From positions 1 through 40,923 of the forward strand of contig URHJ01000009.1 in NCBI GenBank assembly GCA_900547465.1: a DNA stretch of 40,923 bases, read 5' to 3'. Of the stretch, positions 7,976 to 15,436 are shown one piece after another; position 1 is the first letter of the stretch, and every line of letters starts with the position of its first letter. This stretch comes from an uncultured Mycoplasmatota bacterium (GTDB taxonomy: Bacteria; Bacillota_I; Bacilli_A; RF39; UBA660). Both the position numbers and the translations under genes were made by a program. A model generated the notes under the pieces. The model saw only the letters and a list, made by a program, of their open reading frames with translations, made no database searches and was not told the DNA's origin.

Positions 7976-8864
7976 AATTTTGCTCCTTTTCTAAAACTTC
8001 TGATAATTCTGGGATAGAATATCTTCCACCCATTCTAGTTACTGATATTGCTGATGTAATAGAAGATAGTTCTATCGTTTTTTTTAATGAGTACCCGTTT
8101 GAAATAAAGTATGCAAAAGCTCCATGAAAGATATCTCCTGCTCCTGTTGAGTCTAGTACCTCTTCTCTAAGACTTGGTATTATTTCATAATCATCAATTT
8201 TAGTAAAACTTCCATCTTTATCTAGGGTAATAATTATATTTGTTTTAAAGTTAATTTTTAAAGTTTCATAGGCAGTAACTAGTGTTTCAAAGTTAGAAAT
8301 ATCTATTTTTGTATTGGTAAATTCTTCAGCAAAATCTTTAGAGCAAATCAAATAAGTAACCATTTTACCTAATGTGCATACTTCATCATTAACTCTACCT
8401 GCATCAAGTATACTAATGGCATTAGGATTATTGTCTATGGCTTCTTTAGCGCTTAGATAATGTTCTCCGTCAACTAATAAAATATCAGCTTTTAAATCTA
8501 TATTTTTAGATAATTTAGCTATAGTTTGTTCTTTTGCTGTAATGATCGTTCTTGATCCATTACTTAAATTAGCAATGATATAACTACTATCAGTTTGAAT
8601 ATCTTTATTCTTTTCAACGTATTTTGTATTTACTCCTACTTTTTCTAACTCAGAAATGATGTTATTTCCGTAGTAATCGTCTCCTACTATTCCTGCGAAA
8701 GTTGTATCTATTCCCCATTTAGCAAGTAAATAGGAAGCGTTACAAGCTGGACCACCACCACAAGCAACTTGTTTTTTGATTCTCATCTTTTTATTTTCAA
8801 CTGGAAATTCATTAGTTGGTAAAGTTATATCATAAGTTGCATGTCCTACACACAAAGCTTTCAT
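7962..8864 (-). CDS. PfkB-family carbohydrate (ribokinase-like) kinase
   Basis: 300 aa from the ATG at 8864. A GTG nine bases upstream lies inside the AGAGGTG ribosome site and is not the start. The protein has the two PfkB signatures: an N-terminal glycine-rich GGGPACNASYLLAKWG (36-51), and DSTGAGDIFHGAF (238-250) with catalytic base Asp244 and the anion hole GAGD. It phosphorylates a sugar or nucleoside with ATP in the cytoplasm. The substrate (fructose, ribose, 2-keto-3-deoxygluconate, adenosine and others) cannot be read from the sequence. It has its own extended -10 promoter and is first in a two-gene unit with smr. Confidence 0.9.
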   Translation of the reverse strand: MKALCVGHATYDITLPTNEFPVENKKMRIKKQVACGGGPACNASYLLAKWGIDTTFAGIVGDDYYGNNIISELEKVGVNTKYVEKNKDIQTDSSYIIANLSNGSRTIITAKEQTIAKLSKNIDLKADILLVDGEHYLSAKEAIDNNPNAISILDAGRVNDEVCTLGKMVTYLICSKDFAEEFTNTKIDISNFETLVTAYETLKINFKTNIIITLDKDGSFTKIDDYEIIPSLREEVLDSTGAGDIFHGAFAYFISNGYSLKKTIELSSITSAISVTRMGGRYSIPELSEVLEKEQNCDII

Positions 8865-8892
8865 ATTTTCCACCTCTTATCTTATATCTATT

Positions 8893-8901
8893 ATTATATC
8901 A
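8893..8901 (-). promoter_or_regulatory. Extended -10 promoter of the pfkB-smr unit
   Basis: TGATATAAT on the reverse strand, 29 bases upstream of the kinase start and preceded by TTTATTTT. This matches the context of the ppdK promoter (ATTTTTGATATAAT). Confidence 0.55.
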
Positions 8902-8909
8902 AAAATAAA

Positions 8910-9932
8910 TTAAATTAACCTATTTTCTAGTATCCATTCTTGTAAGTATTTTATCTTGGTATGACAATATTCACAGTAACCTTTAGTTGCATCAATACTT
9001 GCTCCACACTTATGACATTTTATCATATTGGCACCATTTTTTAGCTCTAGGACTTCTCCGTTTATTCTTTTTAACAAATAACTATCATTGATAAACTTAG
9101 AAGTGAACTTCTTATCTTTATACATAACAATTCTTACATAAGCATCTACTTTAACATATAGGTCATTATCTTTTGTAAATTCCTCAAATTTATCAAAGTC
9201 TATAATATCATAGTCTATAATATCTGAACTATCGTAATATTTATTTTTAATTTCATAGTTCAAATTATTAAAAAATGTTTTCTTATCTATATTTGTTCTA
9301 TTCCAAAAATCAATTTGTTTTTTATTTTGAGCATCTTTATATGTTTTTATGGGACCTAAGACAATATAGGCATCAATAATATAGAAGAAATAATATAGTA
9401 TTAAAGCTAAAATAGTTCCATATATAAATATTTTAGATATATCATATGAATTGAAGGTTCTAGATGTAGTTTTTATAAATACATATGAAAGAATTAGGGA
9501 TACTAATATATCAATTATGGCTGTTATTATTCTATAGGTTGTATTTCTTAATATTCTATCGTAGTGATATTTACCACCCATGTCTTTATCAGTATAATCA
9601 ATGTTGTAATAAGTTCTACAGTATGGACAACCATCAATAAATTCTTTTAGTTTTCCATGCATACCACAGTTTGGACATGTGTGTTCACTATTTTCTTGAG
9701 CTTTAGAAATGAAAGTATATTCTATTCTTGAATCAAATGTTTTTTCTGTATGTAAGAGCCTATCTTCTACAAAGTATTCTTTCTTACACCTTATTCCTTT
9801 TTTTATATCATCGTTGTAGCTATTATTTGTATTTCTTTCTAAGATTTTATCTCCCACTATGTATTTTGTTTTTATATTGATATTATATTTTTTTAACTTT
9901 TTAGTTTGCGATGTATCAGAAATTAATGGCAT
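8910..9932 (-). CDS. Zinc-ribbon membrane protein (possible Tim44-like domain), last gene of radical SAM cassette
   Basis: 340 aa. Two zinc-binding motifs bracket a membrane part: CPNCG...CPYC (about residues 85-105) and, near the C-terminus, CHKCG...CEYC. Two hydrophobic segments (TYRIITAIIDILVSLILSYVF and IFIYGTILALILYYFFYIIDAY) fall at about residues 130-195. The region between the second segment and the last zinc ribbon (about 205-290, FDKFEEFTKDNDLYVKVDAYVRIVMY) resembles Tim44-like domains of Firmicute zinc-ribbon membrane proteins, but I hold that loosely. It begins 11 bases after the 120-aa peptide gene with RBS AGGAAG, so it belongs to the same operon. A membrane or transport partner for the modified peptide is an inference only. 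Confidence 0.75.
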   Translation of the reverse strand: MPLISDTSQTKKLKKYNINIKTKYIVGDKILERNTNNSYNDDIKKGIRCKKEYFVEDRLLHTEKTFDSRIEYTFISKAQENSEHTCPNCGMHGKLKEFIDGCPYCRTYYNIDYTDKDMGGKYHYDRILRNTTYRIITAIIDILVSLILSYVFIKTTSRTFNSYDISKIFIYGTILALILYYFFYIIDAYIVLGPIKTYKDAQNKKQIDFWNRTNIDKKTFFNNLNYEIKNKYYDSSDIIDYDIIDFDKFEEFTKDNDLYVKVDAYVRIVMYKDKKFTSKFINDSYLLKRINGEVLELKNGANMIKCHKCGASIDATKGYCEYCHTKIKYLQEWILENRLI

Positions 9933-9943
9933 ATTTCCACTTC

Positions 9944-10306
9944 CTATCTATTGTTATTATTGTTGTTATTGTTATTGTTATTATTAGATGATGAACCACC
10001 ACTATATCTACCTGATGATGTTGATGGCTCATAATGCGGAATTATATTAAATAGTGCATTTGTTAGTAAAATTCCATCTATACTTGAAGTGATAAGTTTA
10101 GTTGTAAAAGTTGTGGCATTAGAAATATCTTTACCTGCTACTAAGGAAATACTTTGTTTTCCACATCTTACTTCTCCATCTTGGTTAGATTCTAGAAAAT
10201 CATAAATTTTTTCTAAATCAGATTGAGATAATTCATAATATTTAGTTAAATCAATACATCTTTTTTTTCTAATTAACTCTTCATAAGTTTCTGGTTCTTT
10301 ATTCAT
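9944..10306 (-). CDS. 120-aa protein with Gly/Ser/poly-Asn tail, candidate radical-SAM substrate
   Basis: Residues 1-90 form a hydrophilic leader-like part (YEELIRKKRCIDLTKYYELSQSDLEKIYDFL) followed by a hydrophobic SSIDGILLTNALFNIIP stretch. The tail is PSTSSGRYSGGSSS, twelve Asn, then a final Arg. The start codon overlaps the TGA stop of the radical SAM gene (ATGA) and has AAGGAG eight bases upstream, so the two are translationally coupled. Small proteins directly coupled to SPASM enzymes are often their substrates, which makes this a candidate precursor peptide (inference). Against this, it is longer than most precursors and poly-Asn also occurs in an unrelated protein in this AT-rich window. 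The family is not recognised. Confidence 0.75.
   Translation of the reverse strand: MNKEPETYEELIRKKRCIDLTKYYELSQSDLEKIYDFLESNQDGEVRCGKQSISLVAGKDISNATTFTTKLITSSIDGILLTNALFNIIPHYEPSTSSGRYSGGSSSNNNNNNNNNNNNR
9950..9985 (-). repeat. Poly-Asn codon repeat (12 AAT/AAC codons)
   Basis: A 36-bp run of TTA/TTG triplets on the plus strand, read as 12 Asn codons, at the 3' end of the peptide gene. The triplet repeat could change length by replication slippage without breaking the frame. Confidence 0.9.
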
Positions 10307-12048
10307 TTTTTTAACTCCTTATCTATATAATAAAATTCAACATTTTGGAATGGCAAATTAATTGCTTGAATGTGATAATAAGCATTATTTTTTTGTTTTA
10401 AGTAGTGATAATCTCTAAGAGATGCTGTTGTAAAAAATATATTGTTTGGAAAATCACTAGAGTATTGATTTTTGTACTCCTTTATAAAATTAGATATATC
10501 ATATTTGTAATAATTTTTTTTATCGGATTCAACACTATCTAAAACACCTTTATATATTTGTGTAGTTGCGATATGTCTTTGTTTAGTTCTTCCCTCATCA
10601 CCATATGTAACTAAGTTACCAGATAGTAACATAATATATAACGAATTATTTTCTGGGTAATTACATTGCTCATTTATTAACTTTTTTTTCATATATATTT
10701 CTATTTTTGAATTACAAGTAAAGTAGACTATATTTCTAGTTTTTTTAATAATTTGTGATTCTAGTATATATTCATTTTGATCCACTTTTAAGATAAATGA
10801 ATTACTATCATAAATGTATTTTAGGTTATTGTCAGATGAAATTATTTGATTTAAATCTGGATATTCTAAATTATTTGTTTTTTCTGGTATGTATTTTCTA
10901 CTATCTTCTAATCTCATCTTTGAAACATATTGATATAGAAATTCTTCTTTATCAGGATCTGGAAAATAGTTTCTATCTTTATACATTTTTTGTTGTAATT
11001 TACAAGTATAACTTTTATTAGAATTATAGATGTTTTTTACAAATGGGCAGCCAGTTTTACATAAATATAGATAGTCGCATTTTTCACATTCATCGTTAAG
11101 TGGTAATTTATTATGATTATTAAATATTTTTTGGTAAGCTGTATTTAAGATTTCTTCTACGGTATTTTTATATATGTTTCCATAATAATAATCAGGATTC
11201 TTTTGTCCTCTGACACATGAATAAATGTCTCCATTTTTTTCTAGAAGGAAGAATTTTTCACCACAATTATCACAATTAGGACAATAACCTGGGCCGAATT
11301 CATCAAACCATGGTCCATTAACGCCATAATCAAGATCACCACTATCAAATTCTTTATGCATTCTATTATATAATTCTAATTGTTCTTCTTCACTAATATG
11401 ATTTAGGATTCCATTAGAATTGTAATCAAAACCAATCATAAAATTAAAATCATTCATATCTAGGCAAGTGTTATTATTTAGATATTTTATATCGTCAACT
11501 ATTTCATCTAAATGATCGAAATGCTCTTTAAATATAGTTGCGGATACTTTCTTTTTATTGGGAATATTTTTCATTAATTCTATATTCTGAAATATTTTAT
11601 TTAATGTAGATTTATCTCCTTTAGTAACTCGATATTTATCATGCATTGATAGTGGTAGGTCTAGGCTTCCTGATATTGAGACGTTAAATTTTTTGATTGT
11701 GTCTATATGTTTGTCTATTCCATATAAGTTAGTTTTAATGTGAGGCTTCCCTACTTTAAAGCCTGCTGAAGTTATTAATTCTTTATTTTCATTATAATAA
11801 TTATCAATATATTCTATTAAACTATAAAAATCAGCACGTGATAATGTTGTAACTTCTCCACCATGTAGTGAAATATTAAAAGGAATAACATTAGAATCTT
11901 TAAATTTATCAATTGCGTATTTTAAGGTATCTAAAGCTTTAATATTTTTATATTCATCTTTAGTATTATCTTCTAAATAACAATATTTACAAGCCATATT
12001 ACAGGCCATAGTGGGTACATATAATAAGTGTATATATTTATTTTCCAT
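10303..12048 (-). CDS. Radical SAM/SPASM-domain enzyme with extra C-terminal domain
   Basis: 581 aa from the ATG at 12048, which has GGTGAT before it; an ATG 12 bases earlier overlaps the upstream stop but lacks a site. The radical SAM cluster motif is CNMACKYC (Cys16, Cys20, Cys23), followed by ISLHGGEVT, the SAM-binding GGE. A SPASM-type Cys set follows: CPNCDNCG, YSCVRG, CEKCDYLYLCKTGCPF, then a further Cys. Such proteins carry auxiliary 4Fe-4S clusters and modify peptides or proteins (anaerobic sulfatase maturases, RiPP maturases). Residues about 400-581 form an additional beta-rich domain with YKYDISNFIKEY, which I cannot name. No sulfatase is nearby. It is joined by stop/start overlaps to the LRR protein before it and the 120-aa protein after it. 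Confidence 0.9.
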   Translation of the reverse strand: MENKYIHLLYVPTMACNMACKYCYLEDNTKDEYKNIKALDTLKYAIDKFKDSNVIPFNISLHGGEVTTLSRADFYSLIEYIDNYYNENKELITSAGFKVGKPHIKTNLYGIDKHIDTIKKFNVSISGSLDLPLSMHDKYRVTKGDKSTLNKIFQNIELMKNIPNKKKVSATIFKEHFDHLDEIVDDIKYLNNNTCLDMNDFNFMIGFDYNSNGILNHISEEEQLELYNRMHKEFDSGDLDYGVNGPWFDEFGPGYCPNCDNCGEKFFLLEKNGDIYSCVRGQKNPDYYYGNIYKNTVEEILNTAYQKIFNNHNKLPLNDECEKCDYLYLCKTGCPFVKNIYNSNKSYTCKLQQKMYKDRNYFPDPDKEEFLYQYVSKMRLEDSRKYIPEKTNNLEYPDLNQIISSDNNLKYIYDSNSFILKVDQNEYILESQIIKKTRNIVYFTCNSKIEIYMKKKLINEQCNYPENNSLYIMLLSGNLVTYGDEGRTKQRHIATTQIYKGVLDSVESDKKNYYKYDISNFIKEYKNQYSSDFPNNIFFTTASLRDYHYLKQKNNAYYHIQAINLPFQNVEFYYIDKELKK

Positions 12049-12059
12049 ACTAATCACCA

Positions 12060-13973
12060 TTAATTAAAATACACATATAAAGAAAGTCCACCTGAACTTG
12101 TAAATGCATAATCGTTAGATATTTCAACAGCTAAATCAGCATTTATTTCTTTATATGGATTATCTTTTGTTAGAGTAAATGTTTCTTCTTGATTTGTACC
12201 AAGATATTTAAGAACAAATTCATTATAGCCATTTACTTTATTTATATTCTCTAATCTTAGAGTTGTATTATATACATTAGAATCTGACCAATTTTCAGCT
12301 GTTTTTATATCATTAGATTTAAAAAGATATTCAAACACTTTGTGGTTATATTTTGCTTCATCAATAGAAGCACCATAGTTTGTCTGTCCAAAACGTTGTA
12401 CGACGGTTGGACTTTCTTTAAATGATCTTTCATTTACTGAAACATCTGCAGGAATAGTTATAGTGTGTAAGTTTTGACAATTTCTAAATGCTGAGGAACC
12501 AATTTCTTTTAACATACTATTCTCTGTTAAATTTACTTCTTCTAGTGAATCATTTCCATAAAAGGCATGTCCACCAATTCTCTTTACTTTATCAGGTATT
12601 GTTATTGTTTTTAGGGAGCTGCATTCTTCAAAAGTATTTCCTCTAATTTCAGAAAGATTGTTTGATAGTTTAACTATGGTTAAGCTTGTAGCATTATAGA
12701 AGGTCTCTCCTCCCATGTAAGTTAGTGTGTCTGGAAGAGAAATATCTTCTAGGGAAATACAATTATAAAATGCTCCTCCACCTAAATATTCCAAGTTTTT
12801 TGGAAGTTTGATATGCTTTATGCTTTCATCATTTTTAAATGCTTGTCCTCTGATTTCTTTGATTGTATCAGGTAAATTAACCTCTTTTAAAAATGGCATA
12901 TTAGAAAAAGTATTTCCTCTTAAACTTATTACAGGTTTATTTTTATAAGATTTAGGAATAGTTGCAGTTTCATAATTAGTTAGGCCAAAGGTATAAAATC
13001 TTACTGCGTAGCCATTTTCTAACCTTTCATACATTATTCTAGGATCTTTAAAAATTAGAAATGGAATAATAAACGCAATTAATATACAAAGTACTCTTAA
13101 TATTTTAAAATTATCGAACACTGCTTTTTCTTTTGTGATCATAATTATATTTGATATCTTTTCACTTGGTCTTGCTTTTATTTCTTTTTTTAAATAGTTT
13201 ACTAGATTGTATTTTCTAGTAAGTTTGAATAGTATTATTAATATAATTAAACCTATTACGTAGGTTTTTAATGGAAAATGAAAGAATACTAGGGAAATAT
13301 AAACAAATACTAAAACTGAAAAGATAATTGTTAAAATGTTCTTTCTTTTTAATACTTCTTCTGGTATATATTTACCATTATTTTTCATATCTACTTTTAT
13401 AAGCTCTTTTTTAATAAACTCTTCTAATAATTTATTTTCATTTTTACTAAAGATTGGATCAAAATCTTTTTGGCTTACTATTACTTTTTGTTCTATTTCT
13501 ATGAGTTCTCCACAATTACTACAGTACTTAGCTTGTGGGTTTGTTAATTCTGCACCACATTTGGGACATGATTCTGACATTATTTCATCACCTACCATTT
13601 CTTTCATATTATTTATATTAAGTGTTTTTTTCTGATTAATTGTTTTATTTGAAAAAATTAGCGATATTATTAATGCAACTATCAAATAAGCATAAACATC
13701 AAAAAATAAAATATTTGATGTTATAAAGAAATCAAAAATAAGTAAAATTGCTATTCTAATCCAAAATAATCTCTGAAAAAATAATCTATTATCACTAGTT
13801 ACGATAGTATTGGATAACGGTTTGAAAACCCCTTTTACCCAAAGAATAGTAAAAACCCCCTCCACAAATAAAGCAAAAATAATATCAGAAAAGTTACTTC
13901 CTGTAGAAGCGTAAACGGGAATAGGAATAAAACAAAAATTCAATAACAGAAAATAATTTCTATATTTTTTCAT
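12060..13973 (-). CDS. Zinc-ribbon, multi-pass membrane protein with BspA-type leucine-rich repeats
   Basis: 637 aa from the ATG at 13973 (MKKYRNYFLLL), with GAGGTGAG upstream; a 30-codon longer reading has no site. Order: signal/anchor segment 5-23; membrane segments about 30-47, 70-88 and 92-108; zinc ribbon CPKCG...CSNCG (136-154); a helical linker; membrane pairs about 213-250 and 292-308. Then come about seven BspA-like LRRs (about 335-550; LPDTIKEIRGQAFKNDESIKHIK and relatives, with recurring RGNTF/GGHAF) and an unrecognised C-terminal domain. LRRs of this class usually mediate protein contacts. The gene opens the cassette; its stop overlaps the start region of the radical SAM gene. It might present or export the cassette's product (inference). 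Confidence 0.85.
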   Translation of the reverse strand: MKKYRNYFLLLNFCFIPIPVYASTGSNFSDIIFALFVEGVFTILWVKGVFKPLSNTIVTSDNRLFFQRLFWIRIAILLIFDFFITSNILFFDVYAYLIVALIISLIFSNKTINQKKTLNINNMKEMVGDEIMSESCPKCGAELTNPQAKYCSNCGELIEIEQKVIVSQKDFDPIFSKNENKLLEEFIKKELIKVDMKNNGKYIPEEVLKRKNILTIIFSVLVFVYISLVFFHFPLKTYVIGLIILIILFKLTRKYNLVNYLKKEIKARPSEKISNIIMITKEKAVFDNFKILRVLCILIAFIIPFLIFKDPRIMYERLENGYAVRFYTFGLTNYETATIPKSYKNKPVISLRGNTFSNMPFLKEVNLPDTIKEIRGQAFKNDESIKHIKLPKNLEYLGGGAFYNCISLEDISLPDTLTYMGGETFYNATSLTIVKLSNNLSEIRGNTFEECSSLKTITIPDKVKRIGGHAFYGNDSLEEVNLTENSMLKEIGSSAFRNCQNLHTITIPADVSVNERSFKESPTVVQRFGQTNYGASIDEAKYNHKVFEYLFKSNDIKTAENWSDSNVYNTTLRLENINKVNGYNEFVLKYLGTNQEETFTLTKDNPYKEINADLAVEISNDYAFTSSGGLSLYVYFN

Positions 13974-14247
13974 AAAACTCACCTCATACAATAATACACA
14001 ATAAATATTACCCTTACTTATTAAGTATATCATAATATGTTTGAATTTAGTATTAATAAACACAATAAAAAAGACTAAATTTAATTAATTGCCTTGCCAC
14101 TAATATATAATTTGTAACCATATTTGTTATTTTATTGTTGATTAAGGTGATTTTTGATTTAGTGTTATTAACATATCTTGTATTACCTTTATTAGTGATT
14201 ATTATGCGAAAGTCATTTACAATTATGTGGTTATCTACTTAATAATT
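13974..14247. other. Intergenic region, 274 bp, no gene seen
   Basis: It holds the leader and extended -10 of the LRR gene at its lower end. The rest is AT-rich sequence with no ORF, RNA gene or clear terminator for the protease gene that ends at 14248. Confidence 0.6.
14024..14032 (-). promoter_or_regulatory. Extended -10 promoter of the radical SAM cassette
   Basis: TGATATACT on the reverse strand, about 50 bases upstream of the LRR gene start. No -35 near consensus is visible. All four genes of the cassette could be read from here. Confidence 0.5.
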
Positions 14248-15174
14248 TTATCTGCTTTTTTTCTCAGAATAACGGCTTTGATCTAAAAAATCATCAACAC
14301 TTTCTTTAAATATATGTTTATTAATAGCGTTTTCGGTTGATAAATCTATATTAATTAATTTGGAATAGTCATCTAAATCCATCATCCATAAATTGTTAGT
14401 AAGGCTAACTAACTTGTCATAAGATTCATTCTCTCGTTTTAATTTTAAAGCTAATAATAATGGAAATGAATGATCAATAGTGTTATCTATATTATATTTA
14501 CCATTGCATACAAAATTTAATAAGTTTTCACAATATTTATCATTAACATTGTTAAAGCTATCTTTGATGTTTTTATAATCAAATTTATCCGTTTTTGCTA
14601 AAAAATAAAGCTTTGTAATATCTGTTAGGAACGTAATATTACTTTTTAAAAATCCTAATCTACTTTCTGTATATTTTGAAGGGTTATACCCTTCGTTTTT
14701 TAAAAAATCAAATAAATACAACTCTGCCATGATAGGCGGTAATTCATTGTAAAGGTCTTTTGTATGTCTAAATCTTTTATCATAGTTTTTAGATGACAAA
14801 ATATGAAAAAATTCATGTGTCAAAATAAATGTGTCTGATAAATTATTTTTTTCTTTAATGTTGATAATTAAATTATCTTCATAAGCATTTCCTTCACAGC
14901 AATCATATTGTGCATTAAAATTTATTCTATTATCTTTTATATATTTGTAAAATTCATTTTTGTATTCCTCTGATATACTTTCAAGAAATTTACCAACTAA
15001 GCCAATATTTTCTTCCCTACTTATATATTCATCTGGTCCTTGTATTATTTTTATTTTGTCTAAGTCAATATTTGCTTGAAAAAAGTCATTAAACCATAGT
15101 GGATTATATAGGTGTTCTCTTGTAAATTCTTCTATAACCCTATTTTTAGTATTTTTTAAATCTTGCTCTGTCAT
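14248..15174 (-). CDS. Predicted HExxH zinc metalloprotease (M3-like)
   Basis: 308 aa. The motif ILTHEFFHILS supplies HExxH, and NELPPIMAELYLFDFL about 25 residues on offers the third zinc ligand Glu, a layout like oligoendopeptidase F/M3-type gluzincins. The protein is half the length of full OEPs and lacks a signal peptide, so it is probably cytoplasmic. The substrate is unknown. Expression looks unusual: the ATG has no adjacent ribosome site, while a strong GGGAGGA lies 46 bases upstream, beyond a 36-base hairpin. It is transcribed alone, between the radical SAM cassette and ppdK. A role in maturing the cassette's peptide would be attractive but is unsupported beyond proximity. Confidence 0.8.
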   Translation of the reverse strand: MTEQDLKNTKNRVIEEFTREHLYNPLWFNDFFQANIDLDKIKIIQGPDEYISREENIGLVGKFLESISEEYKNEFYKYIKDNRINFNAQYDCCEGNAYEDNLIINIKEKNNLSDTFILTHEFFHILSSKNYDKRFRHTKDLYNELPPIMAELYLFDFLKNEGYNPSKYTESRLGFLKSNITFLTDITKLYFLAKTDKFDYKNIKDSFNNVNDKYCENLLNFVCNGKYNIDNTIDHSFPLLLALKLKRENESYDKLVSLTNNLWMMDLDDYSKLINIDLSTENAINKHIFKESVDDFLDQSRYSEKKSR

Positions 15175-15227
15175 ATTATTATGTGCAATTAAAATAAATA
15201 TTGACTTTCGTTTTAATTGCTCCTCCC
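15175..15227 (-). promoter_or_regulatory. Ribosome binding site separated from its ATG by a hairpin (folded spacer)
   Basis: The reverse strand reads GGGAGGA (15227-15221), arm GCAATTAAAA, a 16-base loop, arm TTTTAATTGC, ten bases, then ATG. The two 10-base arms are perfectly complementary. If folded, the effective distance from Shine-Dalgarno to ATG drops from 46 to about 10 bases. Confidence 0.6.
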
Positions 15228-15392
15228 TTCTATTATTTACTTTGCTTATAAGTTCAATGTACCAAATATTTGAACACGGGTATATCTTTTTATATACTTA
15301 TGATACCATAATCTATGTGTTTTTTCTATTATATGCGTTACTTATTTTACAACTATAATTAACTTGATTAGTTTAATAGTGTTTTATTTAAA

Positions 15393-15430
15393 CAAAAACT
15401 AAGATATTTAACATTTTTGCCTTAGTCTTT
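15393..15430 (-). terminator. Intrinsic terminator after ppdK
   Basis: On the reverse strand ACTAAG...CTTAGT forms a 6-bp stem with A/T flanks, followed by TTTTTG, beginning just past the ppdK stop. Confidence 0.7.
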
Positions 15431-15436
15431 TTTCAC

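Noticed and set aside
14248..15174. The HExxH protease as the leader peptidase of the radical SAM cassette
   Set aside because: It has a separate transcription unit with a 270-bp gap and no signal or shared motif; proximity alone is too weak.
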